Assembly: GCA_041301185.1 (NCBI GenBank)
Contig: JBFYSV010000081.1
Span: 1-6,810, forward strand
From: JAQBDA01 sp041301185
GTDB lineage: Bacteria > Chloroflexota > Anaerolineae > Anaerolineales > UBA4823
Length of the DNA: 6,810 nucleotides
Direction: 5' to 3'
Part shown: positions 1 to 4,774 of the stretch, in pieces
How the letters are laid out: every line of letters starts with the position of its first letter
Position numbering within the stretch: the first letter of the stretch is position 1
Notes under the pieces: generated by a model
Database searches by the model: none
What the model saw: only the letters and a program-made list of their open reading frames with translations
Told to the model about the DNA's origin: nothing
Position numbers and translations under genes: made by a program

Positions 1-21
1 GTGAGCAGCGTAGCTGCTCAC
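1..21. repeat. Perfect inverted repeat at the left edge (possible 3' hairpin of an upstream gene)
   Basis: Arms GTGAGCAGC (1-9) and GCTGCTCAC (13-21) are perfect reverse complements around a 3-nt loop. No T-tract follows (a C-rich run comes next), so it is not a classical intrinsic terminator. Its role cannot be judged because the upstream gene lies outside the window. Confidence 0.5.
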
Positions 22-46
22 AGGCCACCCCCCTAAACATTAAAAT

Positions 47-104
47 GTAAAGCACCCTTGACATGTAAAGCAAACTTTACTATAATATGTAAAGCGAGCT
101 TTAC
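47..104 (+). promoter_or_regulatory. Triple palindromic operator in the XRE operon promoter
   Basis: Three copies of a 16-bp palindrome with consensus GTAAAGC-NN-GCTTTAC lie in tandem. Copy 47-62 has a degenerate right arm (CCTTGAC) that runs into the -35 box. Copy 65-80 (GTAAAGCAAACTTTAC) fills the promoter spacer. Copy 89-104 (GTAAAGCGAGCTTTAC) has perfect 7-bp arms and covers the expected transcription start. Start-to-start spacings are 18 and 24 bp. This is the usual layout for a dimeric HTH repressor that blocks its own promoter. The obvious candidate binder is the XRE protein encoded 13 bp downstream; that assignment is inference from position. Confidence 0.8.
58..86 (+). promoter_or_regulatory. 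Consensus sigma-70 promoter for the XRE operon
   Basis: TTGACA at 58-63 and TATAAT at 81-86 are both perfect hexamers with an optimal 17-bp spacer. Transcription would start near 92-95, giving a 5' leader of roughly 25 nt. A promoter this strong needs repression to be controllable, which fits the three overlapping palindromes. Confidence 0.85.
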
Positions 105-107
105 AAT

Positions 108-116
108 GGAGGTGAT
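108..116 (+). promoter_or_regulatory. Strong ribosome binding site of the XRE regulator
   Basis: GGAGGTGAT directly abuts the ATG at 117 and is an almost full anti-16S match. It selects the 69-codon reading frame over the overlapping frame that starts at 58. Confidence 0.8.
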
Positions 117-326
117 ATGGAAAATCGGCTGGAAGAATTGCGCGACCAAAAAGGCTGGACTCAGCAAGAGTTGGCAGACCAGGTGGCTGTTTCGCGCCAG
201 ACCATTATCTCGCTGGAAAGCGGGCGCTATAACCCGTCGATCCTGCTGGCGTTCCGCCTGGCGCGCCTGTTCGAGATGCCCATCGAAGACCTGTTTCTAT
301 ACTCTGAGGAGGATTTGAATGGATAG
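117..326 (+). CDS. Small XRE-family HTH transcriptional regulator
   Basis: This 69-residue protein is essentially a single helix-turn-helix domain of the Cro/C1 (XRE) type. Residues 16-37 run QQELADQVAVSRQTIISLES-GR, with the classic 'TQ.ELA...VSRQTI..LE.GRYNPS' signature. The C-terminal LARLFEMPIEDLF segment is typical of the roughly 65-70-residue subfamily that acts as a stand-alone repressor. The ATG at 117 follows a perfect Shine-Dalgarno. The gene sits behind a consensus promoter loaded with three palindromes, so autorepression is likely. It overlaps the next gene by 8 bp, implying translational coupling. In this subfamily the partner gene is often a DUF2178-like membrane protein, as here. 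The inducing signal is unknown. The family assignment is firm; operator recognition is inferred. Confidence 0.93.
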   Translation: MENRLEELRDQKGWTQQELADQVAVSRQTIISLESGRYNPSILLAFRLARLFEMPIEDLFLYSEEDLNG

Positions 327-780
327 CCAAAGCAAATGGATCGCCACCCGGGTGCGCCTGGGCTGGGCGTTATTGGCAGTTGGGGTTGTGTTGGCGGGAG
401 CGGGAGTCTGGCTTGAATTCCAATACCTGTATGTGGCGAATAACTTTCGCATCCTGACCGGCCTGGGCATTCTCCTGGGCGGGATCGGGATCGGTTTCGT
501 CGTGCGCTACCGCCCCGCCCTGAAGGACACCCTATCGGCCCGGCGGCTGAATGCCGAGGAGCGCGACGAGCGCACCGTACTGATCCGCGCCCGGGCCGGC
601 AACCGCGCTTACTGGGTCTCGGCTGCTCTGATCTATGTTGGGCTGATGTGGGTCTCCTTCGCCTGGGCCGGTTTACCCCAGCTGGGCAGCGACGCCGTGT
701 GGTATTACCTGGCAGCCTGTGTGTTGATCCCCTTCGGCGTGTATATTGCCAGCATCTTGTACGACGAGCGGAATTTATAA
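319..780 (+). CDS. DUF2178-like four-helix integral membrane protein
   Basis: The protein has 153 residues with four predicted membrane helices at about 14-32, 44-62, 97-117 and 127-147. Between helices 2 and 3 lies a charged cytoplasmic linker, residues 75-96, containing EERDERTVLIRARAGNRA. This 'DER...I...AG..A' pattern is what I associate with DUF2178-type proteins encoded beside small XRE regulators. The ATG at 319 overlaps the end of the regulator gene (stop at 324-326) and is preceded by GAGGAGGA at 306-313. Biochemical function is unknown for the family. A membrane sensor or transporter whose level is set by the neighbouring repressor is only a guess. The family call rests on motif memory. 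Confidence 0.7.
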   Translation: MDSQSKWIATRVRLGWALLAVGVVLAGAGVWLEFQYLYVANNFRILTGLGILLGGIGIGFVVRYRPALKDTLSARRLNAEERDERTVLIRARAGNRAYWVSAALIYVGLMWVSFAWAGLPQLGSDAVWYYLAACVLIPFGVYIASILYDERNL

Positions 781-790
781 CAGAGTCAAA

Positions 791-1420
791 ATGGATTCAA
801 ATCAGTCGTTTGGAAAGAGCGTGTTGCAGCGCGTTCTCTGGCTGTATGGCGCTTATATGCTGCTGAACAATGCAGCCTACCTGGTGGGGTATTATTGGAT
901 GCCGCCCGGCCTGATGCGCAACAGCCCGCAAACAGCCGCCGGGCGGGCTGCCGCCTCGGCGGGGTCTTTTGAAGCGGAGCTTGCCCTGACCTTGCTCTTC
1001 AACCTGGGCATGGTCGCGTTTATCGCCGTCTTGCTGAACCTCAACCAGGTCAACGGCACCCCTACTGGCTATGTTTATCCCCTGGCTTTGGGGTTGACCG
1101 GCGGGCTGATTGCCGGCACCAACTCTTTTGCGGCCTCGGACCTGGCGGACTATACGGTATGGGAGGGCATGGCGCTCTCGCTGAGCATCGGCAACCTGGA
1201 GATGCTGGGTTATATCTGCGTCATCGCGGCCACGGTCAGGCTGGGCATCTACCAGTACAAGAGCTGGTGGCGCTGGAGCGGGGAGTGGAAAGCGGTGAAG
1301 ACAGGAAAGCTGGCTGAGGTGCGTTTCGACCGCTACGAAGTGGCTTTCCTGATAGTTGGGATTGCCTTGGTGGTGTTTGCGGCCTATCGCGAGACGCTCA
1401 TGGCGTGGGGCATGCTATAG
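791..1420 (+). CDS. Five-helix membrane protein, possibly SpoIIM/DUF95-related
   Basis: The protein has 209 residues when started at the ATG at 791, 10 bp after the previous stop. An in-frame TTG at 746 would extend it into the upstream gene and looks less likely. The Shine-Dalgarno is weak, so translation may depend on coupling. Predicted membrane helices lie at about 14-34, 64-84, 95-115, 132-154 and 183-205. The order 'FNLGMVAFIAVL', 'GLTGGLIAGT', 'IGNLEMLGYICVIAATVRLG' and a closing 'FAAYRETLMAW' recalls SpoIIM-like proteins (NN..., G..G, HGxxE, final AxxE), but the conserved HGxxE appears as IGNLE. It is the third gene of the XRE operon. Function is unknown; the SpoIIM resemblance is tentative. 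Confidence 0.72.
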   Translation: MDSNQSFGKSVLQRVLWLYGAYMLLNNAAYLVGYYWMPPGLMRNSPQTAAGRAAASAGSFEAELALTLLFNLGMVAFIAVLLNLNQVNGTPTGYVYPLALGLTGGLIAGTNSFAASDLADYTVWEGMALSLSIGNLEMLGYICVIAATVRLGIYQYKSWWRWSGEWKAVKTGKLAEVRFDRYEVAFLIVGIALVVFAAYRETLMAWGML

Positions 1421-1456
1421 CGGCTCCCCCACCCTGAGTTGAGGAAACAAATTTCA

Positions 1457-1497
1457 CACCAAGGGTCTACCCTGATTTATAAGGTAGACCCTTGGTG
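1457..1497. repeat. Paired 12-mer palindrome, locus 1 (15-bp perfect hairpin)
   Basis: AGGGTCTACCCT (1462-1473) is followed by its inverted relative AAGGTAGACCCT (1481-1492), with centres 19 bp apart. The flanks extend the inverted repeat to a perfect 15-bp stem (1457-1471 with 1483-1497) around an 11-nt loop. No T-run follows, so an intrinsic terminator is not convincing, although the hairpin lies 36 bp after the XRE operon. It is 78 bp upstream of the ATG at 1576. The same sequence recurs at 5562-5590 with 5 bp removed from the middle. Confidence 0.85.
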
Positions 1498-1575
1498 CAG
1501 TTCCCGGTCTCTCTTACAGCATGTTACAATGGTTTACCGTCTATCCATCCCATCTTGTTTTTTATAGAATGCGCT

Positions 1576-1938
1576 ATGCCTGACTCCCCTCTCCCCACCC
1601 CTTCCCGCAGCCTGACGATTCTCAAGATCGTTTTCTACGTCCTGGCGGGTTTGATTCTGCTCCTGGGCCTGGTTGCTGGGATCAGCCTGCTGAGCAGCGC
1701 CGGGCGGGTTGCTGAGAACGCCACCTTGCCCTTGCAGGTCTTGGGCGGTGGTGCCATCTCCGACCTGATCGCGCCGGTCATCACCGGCTTGCTCACCAAC
1801 CTGGGCATCGCGGCGCTTGTCTTCTCGGTTATCCTGAGCGCCCTGCTTTACGCCACCGGTCGCCTGCTGGGGCATATCGCCCTGCTGGAAGCGCGCCTGG
1901 CGCGCCTGGAGGCTGGCCCGTTGGGCGAAAACCGTTGA
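1576..1938 (+). CDS. Small two-helix membrane protein with C-terminal amphipathic helix
   Basis: This 120-residue protein is not recognised as a known family. Two hydrophobic helices are clear, at about residues 15-38 and 68-92. They are separated by a loop containing GGGAISDLIAP and followed by a short heptad-like helix (HIALLEARLARLEAG, 100-114) that could oligomerise. I chose the ATG at 1576. The in-frame TTG at 1492 would force the 12-mer hairpin into the coding region and add a poor leader. The Shine-Dalgarno upstream of 1576 is weak (GAATG). The codon pattern (third-position G/C) resembles the neighbouring genes and supports a real gene. It lies between two copies of the dispersed palindrome and converges on the antirepressor gene. 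A holin-like or channel-like role is possible but not shown. Confidence 0.65.
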   Translation: MPDSPLPTPSRSLTILKIVFYVLAGLILLLGLVAGISLLSSAGRVAENATLPLQVLGGGAISDLIAPVITGLLTNLGIAALVFSVILSALLYATGRLLGHIALLEARLARLEAGPLGENR

Positions 1939-1944
1939 ATGAAA

Positions 1945-1972
1945 CACAAAGACCACGAAGAAAGTACAAAGG
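1945..1972 (+). repeat. CACAAAG/CACGAAG short-period array A
   Basis: Degenerate units CACAAAG (1945-1951), ACCACGAAG (1952-1960) and a TACAAAGG-containing unit (1961-1972) repeat every 9-11 bp. The array starts only 6 bp after the small membrane protein gene. Its inverted counterpart is at 2130-2161. Arrays of this type occur between genes in many environmental bacterial genomes; their role is unknown to me. Confidence 0.6.
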
Positions 1973-2030
1973 ATGCTAAGCTGTTTTGAGGGATCTTGGG
2001 TGGTATTTTCAAACTGCAGCAGCAATCAAT

Positions 2031-2061
2031 AGGGTCTACCCTGGTATGTAGGGTAGACCCT
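2031..2061. repeat. Paired 12-mer palindrome, locus 2 (12-bp perfect hairpin)
   Basis: AGGGTCTACCCT (2031-2042) and AGGGTAGACCCT (2050-2061) are exact reverse complements separated by 7 nt, with centres 19 bp apart as at locus 1. This copy lies between two convergent genes (stops at 1938 and 2175), so it is not upstream of any gene. That position fits a DNA-binding site or bidirectional terminator better than a promoter operator. T-rich tracts are weak on both sides. Confidence 0.85.
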
Positions 2062-2129
2062 TATGTAATTTGAAGCTACGCAGTTCAAGCGAAAAGTGGC
2101 ACCAATTGCGCAAGTTCTAATAGCAATAC

Positions 2130-2161
2130 TCTTTGTGGTCCTTTGTGCCCTTCGTGGTTTA
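2130..2161 (-). repeat. CACAAAG/CACGAAG short-period array B, inverted relative to A
   Basis: Read on the minus strand, units ACCACGAAGG, GCACAAAGG and ACCACAAAG follow each other with about 10-bp period. With array A at 1945-1972 it frames the locus 2 hairpin as a loose inverted repeat. It ends 13 bp before the stop codon of the antirepressor gene. Confidence 0.6.
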
Positions 2162-2174
2162 ATCTCTTTCCCGG

Positions 2175-3032
2175 CTAAAACATCGCCGGCTGCTGCCCGG
2201 AGCGGAAGACCGTTGGCAGCGGCATGCCGGGCAGGTAGAACTGCCAGCGACTGGCAAGGAAATCAAGCGCTTCCTGCAGACGTCTCTCGGGCAGGGCGGT
2301 GTAGATATGCACCCCGAACTGGTCCTTGAACTCCTGCTGGGCGCGGGCGTGGGCCAGCGAGCGCGGCTTGACCTTGCCAGACTGGAACATGGCCTCGCCC
2401 ACTTCCTGGATGCACTTCTGCACCAGCCGCGCCTGCTGCGAGTTGACCGCCGCCTCAGCGATGACCCGCGCCTCCACCGCCGCAAAGCGCCCGCCCAGGT
2501 CTCCCAGGGTCAATCCGACCCGAGCCAGCTCCTCATCCACCCGCCCGCTGAGGGTGTCCAGCTTGTTCTTCAGCCCGCGGAAATCGGCCATCAGCTCGGC
2601 CAGATCGCGCTCGTAAGGCGTGGCATAGGAGTCCACCTCGGCGATGATCTCTGGCGGCAGGATCTCGCCCCGGTAGACGAACCAGGCCGTCTCGGCGAAA
2701 TCGCGCTTGAACAGGATCACCTTGGGGCGGATCGCGTCCTTCACCCGCCGGGCGTCGATCGTGCCCAGCCAGTACGGCAGGGCGCGCAAGTTCAGGCAGG
2801 CTACATCCTTGGTGCGGGTGCCCTCCTGGTAAGGAGTCTCCAGCGGCAGGTTGAGCAGCTTATCGGCGATGGCTTCGTCATCCTGGATGCGCCGGCGCTG
2901 GCTGCGGGCGTCCACCCCCAGGCCGCGGCACAGGTCGTTCAGGCTGATATAGAACTGGCGGTCGCTCGCCAGGTAGGCTACATACACTTCGCTATAAAAC
3001 TCAAAAGGAAATCCCTGGATGATCTCGGGCAT
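2175..3032 (-). CDS. Phage-type antirepressor (P22 Ar-like N-terminal domain, coiled coil, ORF6C-like C-terminus)
   Basis: This 285-residue protein has three parts. Residues 1-122 match the pattern of P22_AR_N antirepressor domains: a short FPFEFYSEVYVAYL strand region, then FYISLNDLCRGLGVD..SQ, then a 'CLNLRALPYWLGTI...RRVKD..RPK' block ending in FAETAWFVY. Residues about 135-200 form a long charged helical region. Residues about 205-275, with FKDQFGVHIYTALPERRLQEALDF, resemble the ORF6C-type C-terminal domain. The family typically inactivates phage repressors by binding them or controls DNA-linked processes. The start at 3032 is set by AGGAG 7 nt upstream (plus-strand 3039-3043); the reading frame extends upstream to 3146 through GC-rich low-quality sequence. 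It is transcribed away from parA and converges on the small membrane protein gene. It suggests mobile or phage-plasmid ancestry. Its target is unknown. Confidence 0.8.
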   Translation of the reverse strand: MPEIIQGFPFEFYSEVYVAYLASDRQFYISLNDLCRGLGVDARSQRRRIQDDEAIADKLLNLPLETPYQEGTRTKDVACLNLRALPYWLGTIDARRVKDAIRPKVILFKRDFAETAWFVYRGEILPPEIIAEVDSYATPYERDLAELMADFRGLKNKLDTLSGRVDEELARVGLTLGDLGGRFAAVEARVIAEAAVNSQQARLVQKCIQEVGEAMFQSGKVKPRSLAHARAQQEFKDQFGVHIYTALPERRLQEALDFLASRWQFYLPGMPLPTVFRSGQQPAMF

Positions 3033-3045
3033 GCTGTACTCCTGG

Positions 3046-3074
3046 AGATACGGGGTTATGATGACCCTGTATCT
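3046..3074. promoter_or_regulatory. Imperfect palindrome in the antirepressor leader (operator candidate)
   Basis: Arms AGATACGGGGT (3046-3056) and ACCCTGTATCT (3064-3074) pair at 10 of 11 positions around a 7-bp spacer. The element sits 14 bp upstream of the antirepressor start on the minus strand and overlaps the region just before the Shine-Dalgarno. It could be a repressor operator or an RNA hairpin controlling translation. No second copy is visible in the window. Confidence 0.5.
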
Positions 3075-3128
3075 TGCTATCGGGTGGGCGGTGCGCCGGC
3101 CGGGCGGCGGGCGGCGGGCGCCAATGGG

Positions 3129-3137
3129 ATTATAGCA
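3129..3137 (-). promoter_or_regulatory. Extended -10 promoter candidate for the antirepressor gene
   Basis: The minus strand reads TGCTATAAT, a perfect TATAAT (plus 3129-3134) with the TGn extension (plus 3135-3137). No good -35 lies 16-18 bp upstream, but extended -10 promoters can do without one. The leader to the start at 3032 would be about 90 nt and contain a very GC-rich stretch plus the palindrome at 3046-3074. Confidence 0.4.
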
Positions 3138-3176
3138 TGCTGGCAAGGCGCCCTGAGCGGCAGTCGAAGGGCGATA

Positions 3177-3239
3177 TTCACCACAGAGAGCACAGAGTCC
3201 ACAGAGAAATTCTTGTCATCGCGGAGAGCGCAGAGAAGG
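3177..3239 (+). repeat. CACAGAG short-period array C
   Basis: After TTCACC come units CACAGAGAG, CACAGAGTC and CACAGAGAA (3182-3209). More diverged GCGGAGA/GCGCAGAGA units follow at 3221-3239. The period is 9-10 bp. This is the same family as arrays A and B, and its inverted partner is array D at 3491-3522. Open reading frames running through it give the typical artefactual TTESTESTE peptide and should not be annotated. Confidence 0.65.
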
Positions 3240-3312
3240 GCTTGTTCGCCGGGCAGAGCCGCTTATATTCCCAGGATGCCAAAGGCAGCGCAGCGGCGCT
3301 CCTGCTGCCTTA

Positions 3313-3406
3313 TGGGTCTACCCTAAAAATTTTCTAGGGTAGACCTTTTAGGGTCGACCTTGACAATTCGTGGGTCTACCCTGTATAATTAGCTTGGGTC
3401 TACCCT
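3313..3406. promoter_or_regulatory. Cluster of five 12-mer palindromes upstream of parA (candidate centromere/operator)
   Basis: Sites are at 3313-3324 (TGGGTCTACCCT), 3336-3347 (AGGGTAGACCTT), 3350-3361 (AGGGTCGACCTT), 3371-3382 and 3395-3406 (both TGGGTCTACCCT). Centre distances are 23, 14, 21 and 24 bp. The first two form an 11-bp perfect stem (3315-3325 with 3335-3345) with a 9-nt A/T-rich loop and a short TTTT after it. The last two lie within the parA promoter spacer and over its expected start. In type Ib partition systems the small RHH protein binds repeated sites of this kind just upstream of parA, serving both as centromere and as operator. Assignment to the protein encoded at 4309-4761 is inference. 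Confidence 0.75.
3360..3389 (+). promoter_or_regulatory. Consensus promoter of the parA operon with embedded operator
   Basis: TTGACA at 3360-3365 and TATAAT at 3384-3389 are perfect hexamers with an 18-bp spacer. The spacer contains a full TGGGTCTACCCT site (3371-3382). The next site (3395-3406) covers the expected start near 3396. The leader to the ATG at 3527 is about 130 nt. A protein bound to these sites would exclude RNA polymerase, so autorepression is the natural reading. Confidence 0.82.
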
Positions 3407-3490
3407 GGCGAAACGGATTTCGCGTTTTTGCCAACTGCAACGACACCATCTCCCGCGGGGTGGGGGAGGAGGTGCGAGGTGAAATAAAAA

Positions 3491-3522
3491 ACTCTGTGTT
3501 CTCTGTGACTCCGTGGTGAATT
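3491..3522 (-). repeat. CACAGAG short-period array D, inverted relative to C, supplying the parA ribosome binding site
   Basis: On the minus strand it reads TTCACCACGGAG, then TCACAGAG and AACACAGAG units. Its plus-strand end contains GGTGA (3515-3519), 7 nt before the parA ATG at 3527, and this is the only Shine-Dalgarno-like sequence at suitable distance. An in-frame TGA at 3506-3508 rules out a longer parA. The stretch 3033-3526 between the antirepressor and parA holds, in order, the leader palindrome, the extended -10, array C, the five 12-mers, the parA promoter and this array. Confidence 0.6.
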
Positions 3523-3526
3523 CCTT

Positions 3527-4312
3527 ATGACAATCTTTGCTGTGGTCAACCAAAAAGGCGGCGTGGGCAAGACGGTCACCGCCGTCAACCTGGCGCACGG
3601 TTTCGCCCTGCGCGGCTATCGCACCCTGCTGGTCGATCTGGACCCGCAGGGCAACGTCGCCGATTGCCTGGGCATACCCCCCGGCAACGACCTGTATCAG
3701 CTGCTCTTCCCTGGGGTGGGCCTGCCGCTGGCCCTGGCAGCCACCGCCAGCGGCAGGGAAAACCTGGACGTGGTGCGCTCGGATAAGACCAGCGCCAACC
3801 TCAAGGTCGCCATCGGCTCGCTCTCCGACCGGCCGCGTGAGTTCATCCTGGACGACGCCCTGGCGAACGCCCCCTACGAGGTGATTATCCTGGATTGCGC
3901 CCCGTCGGTGGACATCCTGCATACCCTGGCAGTGGTGGCGGCCCACTATATCCTCATCCCCACCCGCCTGGACCAGCTGGCAGTGAAGGGCGTGCGAGAT
4001 ATGCTGGTCACGCTCAAATCGCTGGAGCGCATCAGCACCTGCCAGCTGGGCGCGATCATTCCCACCTTTTACGACCGCACCACCAACGAGAGCTACCTGC
4101 AGCTCAAGCACCTGGTGAAAAGCTTTCAAAACTACGTCTGGCCCCCCGTCCCGCAGGACGTTGCCTGCCGCGAGTCCACCCGCTTCGGCAGGACCCTATG
4201 GGAGTATGCCCCCCACACGCGCGCCCTCACCGGCTATACCGACCGGGCCGGCAAGCTGATCGGCGGCTACCAGCAGGTGGTCGAGCGGGTGGAGGAAGGA
4301 TTGTTGCAATGA
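3527..4312 (+). CDS. parA: ParA-family partition ATPase (small, without N-terminal HTH)
   Basis: This 261-residue protein begins almost at once with the deviant Walker A motif KGGVGKT (residues 10-16), including the signature lysine at position 10. A' DLDPQGN follows at 37-43 and Walker B VIILDCAPS at 119-127. These are the defining P-loop features of ParA/MinD/Soj ATPases. They bind DNA non-specifically as ATP dimers and move cargo DNA, or other cargo, over the nucleoid. The absence of an N-terminal DNA-binding extension and the tiny downstream partner place it nearer type Ib partition ParA than P1/F-type. The start is fixed by an in-frame stop 18 bp upstream. Its last four bases overlap the start of the next gene (ATGA). 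Transcription comes from the site-loaded promoter at 3360-3389. Segregation of a plasmid or integrated element is the expected role; positioning of another cargo cannot be excluded. Confidence 0.92.
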   Translation: MTIFAVVNQKGGVGKTVTAVNLAHGFALRGYRTLLVDLDPQGNVADCLGIPPGNDLYQLLFPGVGLPLALAATASGRENLDVVRSDKTSANLKVAIGSLSDRPREFILDDALANAPYEVIILDCAPSVDILHTLAVVAAHYILIPTRLDQLAVKGVRDMLVTLKSLERISTCQLGAIIPTFYDRTTNESYLQLKHLVKSFQNYVWPPVPQDVACRESTRFGRTLWEYAPHTRALTGYTDRAGKLIGGYQQVVERVEEGLLQ

Positions 4313-4761
4313 GCCCCGCTAAACGACAGCCTAAAGACGATGCCAGCAGCTTCATCAATTTCGAGGAGACCGCCCAGATGGCTGACCCGGCAGTCAGCGC
4401 CCTGCTGGCGCGCACCGAGCGCCGCCAGGCGGAGGCTCACCTGACCCACAAGGAGCGCGAGAAGAAAAAGAAGGAGCGGGAAAAGATCCGCGCCCGCCGC
4501 CCGTATCACACCACCTACGACCTGCCGGTGGAGCTGCGCCAGCGCATCAAGGAGCTTGCCGAGCAGCACGGCGTGCCAGCCAGCCAGCTGGCTACCCTGG
4601 GCCTGCTGCGCTTTGTGGAAGATCTGGCGGCGCGGCGGGTGGACCTGGCGGAGCAGAAGGTGGCCTCGCGCAGCCCGCGCTACGATTTCAACCTGGTAAT
4701 TCCGGTCGAGGATTACCCGGCGACGTTTGCCGTGCCGCGGCGGGGCAAGAAGAGGAGCTAA
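4309..4761 (+). CDS. Predicted ribbon-helix-helix centromere-binding partner of ParA (ParB-like)
   Basis: This 150-residue basic protein starts at the ATG overlapping the parA stop (4309-4312), with GAGGAAGGA at 4292-4300 as ribosome binding site. Residues 40-64 are a highly charged KEREKKKKEREK helix that could contact DNA. Residues 66-106 fit a ribbon-helix-helix fold: a strand YHTTYDL (66-72), helix about 73-86 (PVELRQRIKELAEQ), a GV turn, then helix 90-106 (PASQLATLGLLRFVEDL). The tail ends in a basic RRGKKRS. It has no canonical ParB features (no CTPase GERR box). Type Ib systems use exactly such small RHH adaptors with a flexible N-terminus that stimulates ParA, though 150 residues is longer than ParG or omega. 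It is the best candidate to bind the eleven GGGTCTACCCT sites and repress the operon. The fold and target are inferred, not shown. Confidence 0.75.
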   Translation: MSPAKRQPKDDASSFINFEETAQMADPAVSALLARTERRQAEAHLTHKEREKKKKEREKIRARRPYHTTYDLPVELRQRIKELAEQHGVPASQLATLGLLRFVEDLAARRVDLAEQKVASRSPRYDFNLVIPVEDYPATFAVPRRGKKRS

Positions 4762-4763
4762 CT

Positions 4764-4770
4764 CGGAGGG
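4764..4770 (+). promoter_or_regulatory. Ribosome binding site that fixes the methyltransferase start
   Basis: CGGAGGG lies 4 nt before the ATG at 4775. It favours that start over the in-frame ATG at 4727, which lies inside the preceding gene. Confidence 0.7.
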
Positions 4771-4774
4771 ACAG

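Noticed and set aside
1457..1497. Hairpins of the 12-mer pairs as ordinary rho-independent terminators
   Set aside because: Stems are strong, but no T-tract follows at loci 1, 2 or 4. The 12-mers also occur singly inside a promoter, which a terminator explanation cannot cover.
2307..3326. Long plus-strand open frame of 339 codons
   Set aside because: It lies antisense to the antirepressor gene, whose domain signatures and Shine-Dalgarno are clear. It also runs through the CACAGAG array, giving a TESTEST peptide, and has no sensible start.
3313..3406. CRISPR-like array
   Set aside because: The repeats are only 12 bp, spacings are 2-24 bp and irregular, orientation alternates, and no cas genes are present.
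3313..3406. Canonical chromosomal parS for a ParB CTPase
   Set aside because: The classic TGTTTCACGTGAAACA palindrome is absent, and the partner protein has no ParB N-terminal or HTH domain.
3389..4129. Minus-strand open frame of 246 codons
   Set aside because: It is antisense to parA, which carries unambiguous Walker motifs, and reads through array D; its composition is typical of a shadow frame in GC-rich DNA.
3895..4761. Extended version of the RHH gene starting inside parA
   Set aside because: The ATGA overlap at 4309 with GAGGAAGGA in front is a normal coupled start. The upstream extension reads parA in the wrong frame and gives a proline/glycine/arginine-rich sequence.
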